A stretch of 64,000 bases of DNA from Pseudomonas sp. S35 (GCF_009866765.1 NZ_CP019431.1:4526001-4590000), one strand, 5' to 3'; counted from the stretch's first letter, positions 8,772 through 18,069 are shown. The notes: a model not told the origin generated them from the letters alone. A program made the numbers and translations.

Positions 8772-10286
8772 TTATTTCTTTTTCTTCTTGTCGTGCTTGT
8801 CGGACTGGGCGAACGCGTCTTCGAGCGCCCGGTTGATCGTGCGCAACACCTTGACCCGCGCCCAGCGCTTGTCGTTGGCTTCTACCAGGGTCCAGGGCGA
8901 GATTTCGGTGCTGGTGCGGTCAACCATATCGCCCACGGCCGCGCGGTAGTCGTCCCATTTGTCGCGGTTACGCCAATCATCTTCGGTGATCTTGAAGCGT
9001 TTGAACGGGATCTCTTCACGCGCCTGGAAGCGTTCCAGCTGGGTGTCCTTGTCGATGGCCAGCCAGAACTTGACCACGATCACACCCGCATCACGCAGTT
9101 GTTCTTCAAAGTCATTGATCTCGCCATACGCGCGCATCCAGTCCGCCGGGGTGCAGAAGCCTTCGATACGCTCCACCAACACGCGGCCGTACCAGGAGCG
9201 GTCGAACACGGTGAACATGCCCCGCGCCGGGATCTTCTGCCAAAACCGCCACAGGTAAGGCTGGGCGCGCTCGTCTTCACTCGGCGCGGCAATCGGCACG
9301 ATGTGGTACTGGCGCGGGTCGAGCGCCGCCGCGACCCGGCGGATCGCACCGCCCTTGCCCGCCGCATCGTTGCCTTCAAACACCGTGACCAGCGCGTGCT
9401 TGCGCATGCGTTTGTCGCGCATCAGGCCCGAGAAGCGCGCCTGCTCAGTGATCAGTTGTTCTTCATAGTCGTCCTTGTCCAAACGCAGGGACAGATCGAG
9501 GCTGTCCAGCAAGTTCTTCTGGTCGACCGAAGGGATCAAAGGCGCCGGGTTCATGCCGCTGGCCTTGCCCTTGGCCTGCTTCAGCGCGTTTTGCAGGCTT
9601 TCCAGGAGGATCTTGCCCACGGTGAGGCTGCGATAATTAGCATCCACCCCCTCGATCACATGCCACGGCGCATAGTCGCGACTGGTGCGCCGCAAAATGC
9701 GCTCGCCGAAGTGCACAAACTTGTCGTAGGTCTCGGACTGCTGCCAGTCCAGCGGGCTGATGCGCCAGCTGTGCAGCGGGTCGTCGGCCAAAGCCTTGAG
9801 CCGCGCCTTCATCTGTTTCTTGGACAGGTGGAACCAGAACTTGAAGATCAGCGCGCCTTCATCGCAGAGCATTTTTTCCAGGCGCTCGGCACCGGCTATG
9901 GCCTGGTCCAGTCGCGCATCCTTGATCCGCCCATGTACCCGGCTTTGCAACATCTGGCTGTACCAGTTGCCGAAAAAGATGCCCATGCGGCCTTTGGCCG
10001 GCAATTGCCGCCAGTAGCGCCAGGCCGGTGGCCGGGCCAGTTCTTCGTCGGTCTGCTGGTCGAAGGTGCGCACTTCGATCAGGCGCGGGTCCATCCATTC
10101 ATTCAGCAACTTGACCGTTTCGCCCTTGCCGGCGCCCTCGATGCCATTTATCAGGATGATCACCGGGAAGCGCTTCTGCTGTTGCAACTCGTATTGCACT
10201 TCCAGCAAGGCTTCGCGCAGGGCCGGCACTTCGGCGTCATAGGTGTCTTTGTCGATGGCGTGACCGATTTCGGCGGATTCGAACAT
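8772..10286 (-). CDS. pap: Polyphosphate:AMP phosphotransferase, tandem PPK2 domains
   Basis: 504 residues with two fused PPK2 domains, the class II architecture that makes ADP from AMP and polyphosphate. The N-terminal copy has Walker A 'GIEGAGKGE' and a degenerate lid ('FGNWYSQ'). The C-terminal copy has 'GNDAAGKGG' and the intact 'DRSWYGR', so catalysis probably resides in the second half, as known for this class. The ATG at 10286, with GGAG 7 nt ahead, was chosen over an upstream start because it gives the normal N-terminus. The C-terminus is a lysine run (KHDKKKKK). The REPIN array begins right after its stop. Confidence 0.9.
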   Translation of the reverse strand: MFESAEIGHAIDKDTYDAEVPALREALLEVQYELQQQKRFPVIILINGIEGAGKGETVKLLNEWMDPRLIEVRTFDQQTDEELARPPAWRYWRQLPAKGRMGIFFGNWYSQMLQSRVHGRIKDARLDQAIAGAERLEKMLCDEGALIFKFWFHLSKKQMKARLKALADDPLHSWRISPLDWQQSETYDKFVHFGERILRRTSRDYAPWHVIEGVDANYRSLTVGKILLESLQNALKQAKGKASGMNPAPLIPSVDQKNLLDSLDLSLRLDKDDYEEQLITEQARFSGLMRDKRMRKHALVTVFEGNDAAGKGGAIRRVAAALDPRQYHIVPIAAPSEDERAQPYLWRFWQKIPARGMFTVFDRSWYGRVLVERIEGFCTPADWMRAYGEINDFEEQLRDAGVIVVKFWLAIDKDTQLERFQAREEIPFKRFKITEDDWRNRDKWDDYRAAVGDMVDRTSTEISPWTLVEANDKRWARVKVLRTINRALEDAFAQSDKHDKKKKK

Positions 10287-10427
10287 GGGCAGCTCCGTTT
10301 CAAGATGGCTCAAGACTAGCGGATTGGGCAGCAGCACGCGGGAGGAAATTCCACCCGCCCTTGCCGTGGGTCAATTCATTGCCTGTTGATCGGCTAGAAT
10401 GGCCGCCTTGTCTTTTCCGAGCCGCCC

Positions 10428-12425
10428 ATGAACCCCGTATCCCACGCCCAGCTCGACTGGGATGAACAAGGTCGCCCGCACTCGCGGGTCTTCGACGATG
10501 TGTACTTCTCCGACCAGTCGGGCCTGGAAGAAACCCGCTATGTGTTCCTCGAACAGAACCGCTTGCAGGCGCGTTTTGCCGCCCTGCCAGTGGGCGGGCG
10601 GCTGGTGATTGGCGAGACAGGCTTCGGCACCGGCTTGAACTTCCTGTGCGCCTGGCAGTTGTTCGAGCAACACGCGGTGGCCGGTGCACGCCTGCATTTT
10701 GTCAGCGTGGAAAAATACCCCCTGAGCCACGCCGACCTGCAACGGGCCCTGGCCCTGTGGCCGGAACTCAAGCCGCTGGCCGATCAGTTGCTGGCCCAAT
10801 ATGTGGCGATTCATCAAGGCTTCCAGCGGCTGGTGCTGGACAACGGCCGCGTGACCCTGACACTGCTGATCGGCGACGCCCTGGAGCAACTGCCACAGTT
10901 GGATGCACAGATCGACGCGTGGTTTCTCGACGGTTTCGCCCCGGCGAAAAACCCCGAGATGTGGACCGCCGAACTGTTCGCTGAACTGGCGCGCCTCGCA
11001 GCACCCGGCTCGACCATCAGCACGTTCACCAGCACGGGCTGGGTGCGACGCCTGATCAACGCTGCGGGTTTCAAGATGAAGCGCACCCCTGGCATCGGCC
11101 ATAAGTGGGAAATCCTGCGCGGCGAGTTCCTCGGCTGGCCGACCGACACGCCCCCCCCGCCCACCCTCAGGCCTTGGTTCGCCCGCCCGCCGGTATTCAC
11201 CGGCCAGCGCCGGGCCCTAGTGATCGGCGGCGGGCTGGCCGGTTGCGCCAGTGCCGCCAGCCTCGCGGCACGCGGTTGGCACGTCAGCCTGCTGGAGCGC
11301 CGCAGTGCCTTGGCCAAGGAAGCGTCGGGCAACCCACAGGGCGTGCTGTACCTCAAGCTGTCAGCCCACGGCACCGCGCTGTCGCAACTGATCGTCAGCG
11401 GCTTCGGGCATACCCGGCGCCTGCTCGAACACCTGCATCGCGGCATCGATTGGGACGGCTGCGGGGTCTTGCAGTTGGCCTTCAACAGCAAGGAGGCCGA
11501 ACGTCAGGCGCAATTGGCCACGGCCTTCGCGCCGCAACTGCTGCACGTTCTGGATCAGGACCAGGCACAGGCCGTGGCCGGGATCGGCCTGGAACACGGC
11601 GGGCTGTATTTTCCCGAAGGTGGCTGGGTACACCCACCGGCGCTCTGTGAATGGCAGGCACGGCACCCGCACATCAAGGTGCTGTTGCATCACGACGCTC
11701 TGGATATGCGCAAAGCCGACGGCCAGTGGCAAGCCTGGGACGGCGAACACCTGCTGGCCTGCGCCGAGGTGGTGGTCTTGGCGGCAGCTGCCGAGGTCAA
11801 GCGCTTTGCCGCCTGCGCCGCGTTGCCCCTCAAGCGCATCCGCGGGCAGATCACGCGCTTGCCGCAGACACCGGCCAGCCAGGCCCTGGCGACGGTGGTC
11901 TGCGCCGAAGGCTACGTGGCGCCGGCCCGCCTGGGCGAACACACGCTCGGTGCCAGCTTCGACTTCAAGAATGATGACCTCGCGCCGACGGCAGCCGAGC
12001 ACGCCAGCAACCTGGCGCTGCTGCAGGAAATATCGCCGGACCTGGCCCAACGCCTGGACGCCGACCAACAGGCGCCCGAGCAGCTCGAAGGCCGCGCGGC
12101 CTTCCGCTGCACCAGCCCGGACTACCTGCCGATCGTCGGCCCTCTGGCGGACCACCTGGCGTTCGCCCAGGCTTACCAGGTACTGCGTAAGGATGCGCGG
12201 CAGGTTCCCGACGTGCCTTGCCCTTGGCTGGACGGTGTGTACGTCAACAGCGGGCATGGCTCTCGAGGGCTGATCACCGCACCGCTGTCGGGGGAGTTGC
12301 TGGCCGCCTGGCTAGACAATGAGCCTTTGCCCCTGCCAAGAAGCGTGGCCGAGGCCTGCCACCCGAACCGGTTCGCCTTGCGTGAGCTGATTCGCGGCGC
12401 CAACACCACACCCGTTACACGCTAG
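10428..12425 (+). CDS. mnmC: Bifunctional tRNA mnm5s2U34 biosynthesis enzyme MnmC
   Basis: 665 residues, full length for MnmC. The N-terminal half is a SAM methyltransferase ('VIGETGFGTGLNFL' and 'AWFLDGFAPAKNPEMW' are highly characteristic). The C-terminal half is an FAD-dependent oxidase ('ALVIGGGLAGCASA'; 'YVNSGHGSRGL' near the end). It converts cmnm5U to nm5U and then mnm5U at the wobble position of tRNAs. It is divergently oriented from the PPK2 gene across about 140 bp. Confidence 0.96.
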   Translation: MNPVSHAQLDWDEQGRPHSRVFDDVYFSDQSGLEETRYVFLEQNRLQARFAALPVGGRLVIGETGFGTGLNFLCAWQLFEQHAVAGARLHFVSVEKYPLSHADLQRALALWPELKPLADQLLAQYVAIHQGFQRLVLDNGRVTLTLLIGDALEQLPQLDAQIDAWFLDGFAPAKNPEMWTAELFAELARLAAPGSTISTFTSTGWVRRLINAAGFKMKRTPGIGHKWEILRGEFLGWPTDTPPPPTLRPWFARPPVFTGQRRALVIGGGLAGCASAASLAARGWHVSLLERRSALAKEASGNPQGVLYLKLSAHGTALSQLIVSGFGHTRRLLEHLHRGIDWDGCGVLQLAFNSKEAERQAQLATAFAPQLLHVLDQDQAQAVAGIGLEHGGLYFPEGGWVHPPALCEWQARHPHIKVLLHHDALDMRKADGQWQAWDGEHLLACAEVVVLAAAAEVKRFAACAALPLKRIRGQITRLPQTPASQALATVVCAEGYVAPARLGEHTLGASFDFKNDDLAPTAAEHASNLALLQEISPDLAQRLDADQQAPEQLEGRAAFRCTSPDYLPIVGPLADHLAFAQAYQVLRKDARQVPDVPCPWLDGVYVNSGHGSRGLITAPLSGELLAAWLDNEPLPLPRSVAEACHPNRFALRELIRGANTTPVTR

Positions 12426-12441
12426 CCCACGACATCGGCTG

Positions 12442-12530
12442 CGCGCCTGACGTCAGGGCGCGGCCGAGCAAGAGCACGGAGAAAAGATTGCCGTGACGGT
12501 ACATCGCCTAGCTGCCTGAGGCGAACTAAC
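12442..12530 (+). other. Structured non-coding stretch after mnmC (possible 3'UTR or small RNA)
   Basis: Two stem-loops follow the mnmC stop: one centred on the palindrome CCTGACGTCAGG and extended by CGCGCC/GGCGCG, then TCGCCT–N9–AGGCGA (about 12504–12524). The mnmC terminator follows directly. Three successive hairpins ending in a T-tract could be a structured 3'UTR or a small RNA. No known RNA family was recognised. Confidence 0.3.
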
Positions 12531-12554
12531 AAGCCCGCTGAGTGCGGGCTTTTT
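12531..12554 (+). terminator. Rho-independent terminator
   Basis: AGCCCGC–TGAGT–GCGGGCT forms a 7-bp stem followed by TTTTT. It ends the mnmC transcript or a short RNA ahead of it. Confidence 0.8.
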
Positions 12555-12624
12555 GATGCCTACCAGATGCAGCAGGCTGATTTGCAGGCGCGAGCTTCGC
12601 TCAGCCCCAGGCGCATCAAATAAG

Positions 12625-12929
12625 GTCTCGCGGGAAGTTTTATTGAACGATCGAGCTTTGCAGGCACTCGAAAAAGCCAGACTACCTACGGCGGCGCGCT
12701 CTGATTATGTTTTCGCGCCGGACGGTTCGGGTGACAGATCAGAGCTATACATCCGATCCGAAACTGGGGCTAAGCGTTATGGGTTGTCAGCCCTGCGCAA
12801 CGTGGACACAGCGTTCGGGTATTGCTTTCAACCTATGCCAAGTGGATCAGCTTTTCGAGTGATTTCGCGGAGCTTGAAACGCTGGATTTATCGAAAACCG
12901 GTACAGAATCGGTACCTGAATCTCGGTAG
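12625..12929 (+). pseudogene. Tyrosine recombinase (phage-type integrase) remnant
   Basis: Two pieces of an integrase survive in different frames. The first, from 12625, reads 'REVLLNDRALQALEKAR...DYVFAPDGSG', matching the stretch between catalytic boxes of phage integrases. The second, shifted by one frame from about 12790, reads 'GHSVRVLLSTYAKWIS', the box with the nucleophilic tyrosine (codon at 12834), and ends at a TAG at 12927–12929. The central R/H-x-x-R region is missing, so there has been an internal deletion plus frame change. It marks a former integration site. No start codon, att repeat or cargo was identified. Confidence 0.7.
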
Positions 12930-12967
12930 ATGCGCCTAGGCCCAGCAAATACAAGGCCCTATGGAAT

Positions 12968-14740
12968 ATGTGCGGATTAGCTGGCGAGTTACGTTTCGAT
13001 GCCCAACCTGCCGACCTGGCTGCGATTGAGCGCATCACCCATCATTTGGCCCCTCGTGGCCCGGACGCCTGGGGCTTCCACGCCCAAGGTCCGATTGCCC
13101 TGGGCCATCGGCGCCTGAAAATCATGGACCTGTCGGACGGCTCAGCCCAACCGATGGTCGACGCCCAACTCGGGCTGTCTCTGGCGTTCAACGGCGCCAT
13201 CTACAACTTCCCCGAACTGCGCCGGGAGCTCGAAGCCCTGGGCTACGCCTTCTATTCGGGCGGCGACACCGAAGTGCTGCTCAAGGGCTATCACGCCTGG
13301 GGCGAAGCGCTGCTGCCCAAGCTCAATGGCATGTTTGCCTTTGCCATCTGGGAGCGTGATGCCAAGCGCCTGTTCATCGCGCGGGACCGCCTGGGCGTCA
13401 AGCCGCTGTACCTGTCGCGCACCGGCCAACGCCTGCGTTTTGCCTCGGCCTTGCCAGCGCTGCTCAAGGGTGGCGATATCAACCCGATCCTTGATCCGGT
13501 GGCGCTCAATCACTACCTGAACTTCCATGCCGTGGTGCCTGCGCCGCGCACGTTGCTGGCGGGTATCGAAAAACTGCCGCCAGCCAGCTGGATGCGCATT
13601 GATGCCGACGGCAAGACCGAACAGAAAACCTGGTGGACCCTGCCCTACGGCCCGCGCGAGGATGAAAAAAACCTGACGCTGCAAGACTGGACCGACCGCG
13701 TGCTCGACAGTACCCGCGAAGCCGTGGCGATTCGCCAACGGGCGGCAGTGGATGTCGGTGTGCTGCTCTCCGGCGGCGTTGATTCGAGCATGCTCGTCGG
13801 CCTGCTGCGGGAAGTCGGTGTGCAGGATCTGTCCACGTTCTCCATCGGTTTTGAAGACGCCGGCGGCGAGGCTGGCAACGAGTTTCAATACTCCGACCTG
13901 ATCGCCAAGCACTACGGCACCCAACACCACCAATTGCGCATCGCCGAGCGTGAAATCATCGAGCAACTGCCGGCCGCGTTCCGCGCCATGAGCGAGCCGA
14001 TGGTCAGCCACGACTGCATTGCCTTCTACCTGCTGTCGCGGGAAGTGGCCAAGCATTGCAAAGTGGTGCAAAGCGGCCAGGGTGCCGACGAGTTGTTCGC
14101 TGGTTACCACTGGTACCCGCAAGTCGACGGCGCCAGCGACCCATATGCGGCGTACCGCGAGGCGTTTTTCGACCGCAGCTACGACGACTACGCCGCCACC
14201 GTCGCGCCCAAATGGCTGACCGCCAATGACGCCGCCGGTGACTTCGTGCGCGAACATTTTGCGATGCCCGGTGCCGACGCCGCCGTGGACAAGGCCCTGC
14301 GCCTGGACAGCACGGTGATGCTGGTGGACGACCCGGTCAAGCGCGTGGACAACATGACCATGGCCTGGGGCCTGGAAGCCCGTACGCCGTTCCTGGACTA
14401 CCGCCTGGTGGAACTGTCGGCACGCGTGCCGGGCCAGTTCAAGTTGCCCGACGGTGGCAAACAGGTGTTGAAAGAGGCTGCGCGCCGCGTGATCCCGAGT
14501 GAAGTCATTGACCGCAAGAAAGGTTACTTCCCCGTGCCTGGCCTCAAGCATTTGCAAGGCGACACCCTCAACTGGGTGCGCGAGTTGCTGCTGGACCCAA
14601 GCCAGGATCGCGGCCTGTTCAACCCGGCCATGCTCGACCGCCTGCTGACGGACCCCCAAGGCCAATTGACCCCGTTGCGCGGCTCCAAGCTGTGGCAATT
14701 GGCGGCGCTGAACCTGTGGCTCAGCGAACAAGGAATCTGA
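12968..14740 (+). CDS. N-acetylglutaminylglutamine amidotransferase (asparagine synthase type)
   Basis: 590 residues. The mature N-terminus 'MCGLAGE' supplies the class II glutaminase cysteine, followed by 'RGPDAWG' and 'FNGAIYNF'. The C-terminal synthetase domain has the PP-loop 'LLSGGVDSSM' and 'GQGADELFAGY'. This subtype amidates N-acetylglutaminylglutamine to the osmoprotectant NAGGN. Its next-door neighbours are the dipeptide synthetase and the NAGGN-system peptidase, which makes the assignment firm relative to ordinary asnB. The reading is continuous with the following gene (4-nt spacing), indicating an operon. Confidence 0.93.
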   Translation: MCGLAGELRFDAQPADLAAIERITHHLAPRGPDAWGFHAQGPIALGHRRLKIMDLSDGSAQPMVDAQLGLSLAFNGAIYNFPELRRELEALGYAFYSGGDTEVLLKGYHAWGEALLPKLNGMFAFAIWERDAKRLFIARDRLGVKPLYLSRTGQRLRFASALPALLKGGDINPILDPVALNHYLNFHAVVPAPRTLLAGIEKLPPASWMRIDADGKTEQKTWWTLPYGPREDEKNLTLQDWTDRVLDSTREAVAIRQRAAVDVGVLLSGGVDSSMLVGLLREVGVQDLSTFSIGFEDAGGEAGNEFQYSDLIAKHYGTQHHQLRIAEREIIEQLPAAFRAMSEPMVSHDCIAFYLLSREVAKHCKVVQSGQGADELFAGYHWYPQVDGASDPYAAYREAFFDRSYDDYAATVAPKWLTANDAAGDFVREHFAMPGADAAVDKALRLDSTVMLVDDPVKRVDNMTMAWGLEARTPFLDYRLVELSARVPGQFKLPDGGKQVLKEAARRVIPSEVIDRKKGYFPVPGLKHLQGDTLNWVRELLLDPSQDRGLFNPAMLDRLLTDPQGQLTPLRGSKLWQLAALNLWLSEQGI

Positions 14741-14743
14741 TTG

Positions 14744-16513
14744 ATGAAACCCCACGCAGCGGCTTACAGCCAACGCCTGATCAAGGGCCAGGCGCCGACC
14801 TACGAGCGCCTGCAAGCCCGGCTCGCCGAAGATGGCAGCCCCCTGGCCGCCGAGCCGATTGCCGTGCATTGCGGCTGGGGCCGCCTGTTGATCGGGCATA
14901 CCTTTCCCGACCCCGCGAGCCTGGCTCAGGAACTGCTCCATGAGCAGCCGGGCGAACGCGATATTGCGCTGTACGTGGCCGCGCCCCAGCAGATCCTGGG
15001 GATTGACCCGCAGCAGTTGTTCCTCGACCCCTCCGACACCTTGCGCCTGTGGTTCACCGACTACCGCCCGGCGACCCGAGTGTTTCGCGGGTTTCGTATT
15101 CGCCGGGTGCAAACCGAGGCCGACTGGCAGGCGGTGAACCAGTTGTATCAAGGCCGCGGTATGTTGCCGGTCGATCCCGAACGCCTCACCCCGCGCCATC
15201 AAGGTGGCCCGGTGTATTGGCTGGCAGAGGATGAAGACAGCGGCGCGCTGATCGGCAGTGTCATGGGCCTTAACCACCACAAAGCCTTTCACGACCCGGA
15301 AAACGGCTGCAGCCTGTGGTGCCTGGCGGTCGACCCGCAATGCACGCGCCCCGGCGTTGGCGAAGTGCTGGTGCGCCACTTGGTCGAGCACTTCATGAGC
15401 CGTGGCTTGAGTTACCTCGACCTGTCGGTGCTGCACAATAACCGCCAGGCCAAGAGCCTCTACGCCAAGCTGGGTTTCCGTGCCCTGACCACGTTTGCGA
15501 TCAAGCGCAAGAACGGTATCAACCAGCCGCTGTTCCTCGGCCCCGGTCCACAGGCGGGTTTCAATCCCTATGCGCGGATCATTGTCGAAGAAGCGCACCG
15601 GCGCGGCATCGATGTGCAGGTCGATGACGCCGATGCAGGCCTCTTCACCTTGAGCCACGGCGGGCGCCGCGTACGCTGCCGGGAGTCGTTGAGCGACCTG
15701 ACCAGCGCCATCAGCATGACCCTGTGCCAGGACAAGAGCCTGACCCACAAAGTGCTCAAGGCCGCCGGTTTGCACCTGCCGTCGCAGCAATTAGCCGGCA
15801 GCGCCGATGACAACCTGGAGTTCCTCGACGAGCACCAGCGCATCGTGGTCAAGCCGCTCGACGGTGAACAGGGCCAGGGCGTGGCGGTGGATCTGCAGAG
15901 CATCGAAGAAGTACAGCAGGCCATTGAAGCGGCGCGGCAGTTCGACAGCCGCGTGCTGCTGGAAAGCTTCCATGAAGGCCTGGACCTGCGCATCCTGGTG
16001 ATCGGTTTCGAGGTGGTCGCTGCCGCGATTCGCCGCCCTGCCGAAGTGACCGGTGACGGCCAACATTCCATCCTCGCGCTGATCGAGGCGCAGAGCCGAC
16101 GTCGCCAGGCGGCCACCGACGGCGAAAGCAAAATCCCCCTGGACGCTGAAACCGAGCGCACCCTGGCCGCCGCTGGCTACGACTACAACAGCATCCTGCC
16201 CCGCGGTAACACCCTGGCCGTGCGCCGCACCGCCAACCTGCACACCGGGGGTTGCCTCGAAGACGTCACCGCAACCCTGCACCCCACCCTCAAGGACGCC
16301 GCCGTGCGCGCCGCCCGTGCCCTGGACATCCCGATGGTGGGGCTGGACCTGATGGTGCCCGCCGCTGATCAGCCCGAGTACGTGTTTATCGAAGCCAACG
16401 AACGGGCCGGCCTGGCCAACCATGAGCCGCAGCCGACCGCGCAGAAGTTTGTGGACCTGCTATTCCCACACAGTGAAAAGCCTCAAGTTACAAGCTACAA
16501 GCCTCAAGAGTAG
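14744..16513 (+). CDS. ngg: N-acetylglutaminylglutamine synthetase (GNAT plus ATP-grasp)
   Basis: 589 residues. The N-terminal part (about 110–270) is a GNAT acetyltransferase domain ('WCLAVDPQCTRPGVGEVLVRHL', 'LDLSVLHNNRQAKSLYAKLGF'). The C-terminal part is a RimK/cyanophycin-like ATP-grasp ('RIVVKPLDGEQGQGVAVDL', 'VFIEANERAGLANHEPQ'). Together they acetylate glutamine and join it to a second glutamine. The ATG at 14744 follows AAGGAA; a TTG directly before it is unlikely. The last residues (KPQVTSYKPQE) are encoded by a 'CAAGCTACAAGCCTCAAG' repeat, so the C-terminus was probably reshaped by repeat insertion. Confidence 0.92.
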   Translation: MKPHAAAYSQRLIKGQAPTYERLQARLAEDGSPLAAEPIAVHCGWGRLLIGHTFPDPASLAQELLHEQPGERDIALYVAAPQQILGIDPQQLFLDPSDTLRLWFTDYRPATRVFRGFRIRRVQTEADWQAVNQLYQGRGMLPVDPERLTPRHQGGPVYWLAEDEDSGALIGSVMGLNHHKAFHDPENGCSLWCLAVDPQCTRPGVGEVLVRHLVEHFMSRGLSYLDLSVLHNNRQAKSLYAKLGFRALTTFAIKRKNGINQPLFLGPGPQAGFNPYARIIVEEAHRRGIDVQVDDADAGLFTLSHGGRRVRCRESLSDLTSAISMTLCQDKSLTHKVLKAAGLHLPSQQLAGSADDNLEFLDEHQRIVVKPLDGEQGQGVAVDLQSIEEVQQAIEAARQFDSRVLLESFHEGLDLRILVIGFEVVAAAIRRPAEVTGDGQHSILALIEAQSRRRQAATDGESKIPLDAETERTLAAAGYDYNSILPRGNTLAVRRTANLHTGGCLEDVTATLHPTLKDAAVRAARALDIPMVGLDLMVPAADQPEYVFIEANERAGLANHEPQPTAQKFVDLLFPHSEKPQVTSYKPQE

Positions 16514-16580
16514 AGCAATACCGGCAAGCCTCAGATACCGCGTTTAACTTGAAGCTTGCAGCTCAAAGCTTGCTACTAAA
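16481..16580. repeat. Short AAGCTT/CAAGC-rich inverted repeat between ngg and the peptidase gene
   Basis: 'CTCAAGTTACAAGCTACAAG' at the end of ngg and 'TTAACTTGAAGCTTGCAGCT' plus 'CAAAGCTTGC' before the next gene are imperfect inverted copies of one another. Similar soft AAGCTTGAAGCTTG repeats occur between Pseudomonas genes. It separates two genes of one operon and may form a hairpin in the mRNA. Confidence 0.5.
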
Positions 16581-16590
16581 GGAAACCTTT

Positions 16591-17775
16591 ATGACCCGAA
16601 CCATCCCCGAACCGGATCTCAACTACCTGCAAAAAGTGCTGCTGGAAATGCTCGCCATTCCCAGCCCCACCGGGTTTACCGACACCATCGTGCGCTATGT
16701 CGCCGAGCGCCTGGAAGAGCTGGGCATCCCCTTTGAAATGACCCGCCGCGGCACCATCCGCGCCACCCTCAAGGGCCAGAAAAACAGCCCCGACCGCGCG
16801 GTCTCCGCACACTTGGACACCATCGGCGCCGCCGTGCGTGCGATCAAAGACAACGGTCGCCTGACCTTGGCGCCGGTGGGGTGCTGGTCGAGCCGCTTTG
16901 CCGAAGGCAGCCGTGTCAGCCTGTTCACCGACAACGGTGTAATTCGCGGCAGTGTGCTGCCGTTGATGGCCTCCGGGCACGCATTCAATACCGCCGTGGA
17001 TGAAATGCCGGTGAGCTGGGACCATGTCGAACTGCGCCTGGACGCCTACTGCGCGACGCGTGCCGATTGCGATTCCCTGGGGATCAGCGTCGGCGACTAC
17101 GTGGCCTTTGACCCCTTGCCTGAGTTCACCGAGAGCGGGCATATCAGCGCGCGCCACCTTGACGACAAAGCCGGCGTGGCGGCCTTGCTCGCTGCGCTCA
17201 AGGCCATCGTCGACAGTGGCGAGCCGTTGCTGATCGACTGCCACCCGCTGTTCACCATCACCGAGGAAACCGGCAGTGGCGCGGCGGCGGCCCTGCCGTG
17301 GGACGTGAGTGAGTTCGTGGGCATCGACATCGCCCCGGTCGCCCCCGGCCAGCATTCCAGCGAGCACGCGGTAAGCGTAGCCATGCAGGACTCCGGCGGG
17401 CCGTATGACTATCACCTGTCCCGCCATCTGCTGCGCCTGGCCGCAGACAACGATCTGCCGGTGCGCCGCGATCTGTTTCGCTATTACTTCAGCGATGCGC
17501 ACTCGGCGGTGACGGCCGGCCACGATATCCGCACGGCGTTGCTGGCGTTCGGTTGCGATGCGACCCACGGCTACGAACGCACCCACATCGACAGCCTCGC
17601 CGCCCTCAGCCGCCTGCTGGGCGCGTATATCCTCAGCCCGCCGGTGTTCGCCAGCGATGCGCAACCGGCCCAGGGCTCACTGGATCGGTTCAGTCATCAG
17701 CTGGAACATGAGACGCAGATGGAGAGCGACACGCGGGTGCCGTCGGTGGACAGCCTGGTCGGTCAGAAGTCCTGA
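16591..17775 (+). CDS. NAGGN-system M42-family metallopeptidase
   Basis: 394 residues starting at the ATG behind AAAGGAAAC. M20/M42 features: 'RAVSAHLDTIGA' (metal histidine and aspartate), 'ARHLDDKAGVAALLAAL' (bridging aspartate), 'TITEETGSGAAAALP' (general base glutamate pair) and 'YYFSDAHSAVTAGHDIR'. Members found beside NAGGN synthesis genes are thought to handle the osmolyte dipeptide or its precursors, but the substrate is not proven. Third gene of the osmoprotectant operon. Confidence 0.88.
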   Translation: MTRTIPEPDLNYLQKVLLEMLAIPSPTGFTDTIVRYVAERLEELGIPFEMTRRGTIRATLKGQKNSPDRAVSAHLDTIGAAVRAIKDNGRLTLAPVGCWSSRFAEGSRVSLFTDNGVIRGSVLPLMASGHAFNTAVDEMPVSWDHVELRLDAYCATRADCDSLGISVGDYVAFDPLPEFTESGHISARHLDDKAGVAALLAALKAIVDSGEPLLIDCHPLFTITEETGSGAAAALPWDVSEFVGIDIAPVAPGQHSSEHAVSVAMQDSGGPYDYHLSRHLLRLAADNDLPVRRDLFRYYFSDAHSAVTAGHDIRTALLAFGCDATHGYERTHIDSLAALSRLLGAYILSPPVFASDAQPAQGSLDRFSHQLEHETQMESDTRVPSVDSLVGQKS

Positions 17776-17834
17776 TACTGGTCACAAGGGTCCCGGCACA
17801 GTAGCATCGCCGGGACTTAACCCCTGAGGCTTGT

Positions 17835-18062
17835 ATGCTGATTCCCTACGATGCACTTGAAGTCGACACCCTCACGCGCCTGATCGAAGACTTCGTCACC
17901 CGCGACGGCACCGACAATGGCGACGACACGCCCCTGGAAACCCGCGTGCTGCGCGTGCGCCAGGCGCTGACCAAAGGCCAGGCGCTGATCGTGTTTGATC
18001 CAGAAAGCGAACAGTGCCAGTTGATGCTCAAGCACGATGTGCCCAAGCATCTGTTCGACTGA
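17835..18062 (+). CDS. YheU family protein (UPF0270)
   Basis: 75 residues opening 'MLIPYDALEVDTLTRLIEDFVTRDGTDNGD', the conserved start of the YheU family, and 'GQALIVFDPESEQCQLML' near the end. Its function is unknown; the family is small, acidic and cytosolic. It follows the NAGGN operon by 59 nt and converges with the csrA gene, whose stop lies 8 nt away. Confidence 0.9.
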   Translation: MLIPYDALEVDTLTRLIEDFVTRDGTDNGDDTPLETRVLRVRQALTKGQALIVFDPESEQCQLMLKHDVPKHLFD

Positions 18063-18069
18063 GGGTGTT

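Noticed and set aside
8634..10319. A 561-codon plus-strand frame
   Set aside because: It starts inside the REPIN array and is otherwise antisense to the PPK2 gene.
12426..12560. tRNA, tmRNA or SRP RNA gene next to the integrase remnant
   Set aside because: No cloverleaf, CCA end, or match to remembered tmRNA or SRP RNA sequence could be found.
12553..12939. A complete 128-codon gene
   Set aside because: Integrase-like residues switch to another frame at about 12790, so the frame is a broken gene rather than an intact protein.
13142..15790. An 882-codon open frame on the minus strand
   Set aside because: It is antisense to two well-identified NAGGN genes and shows no recognisable domain.
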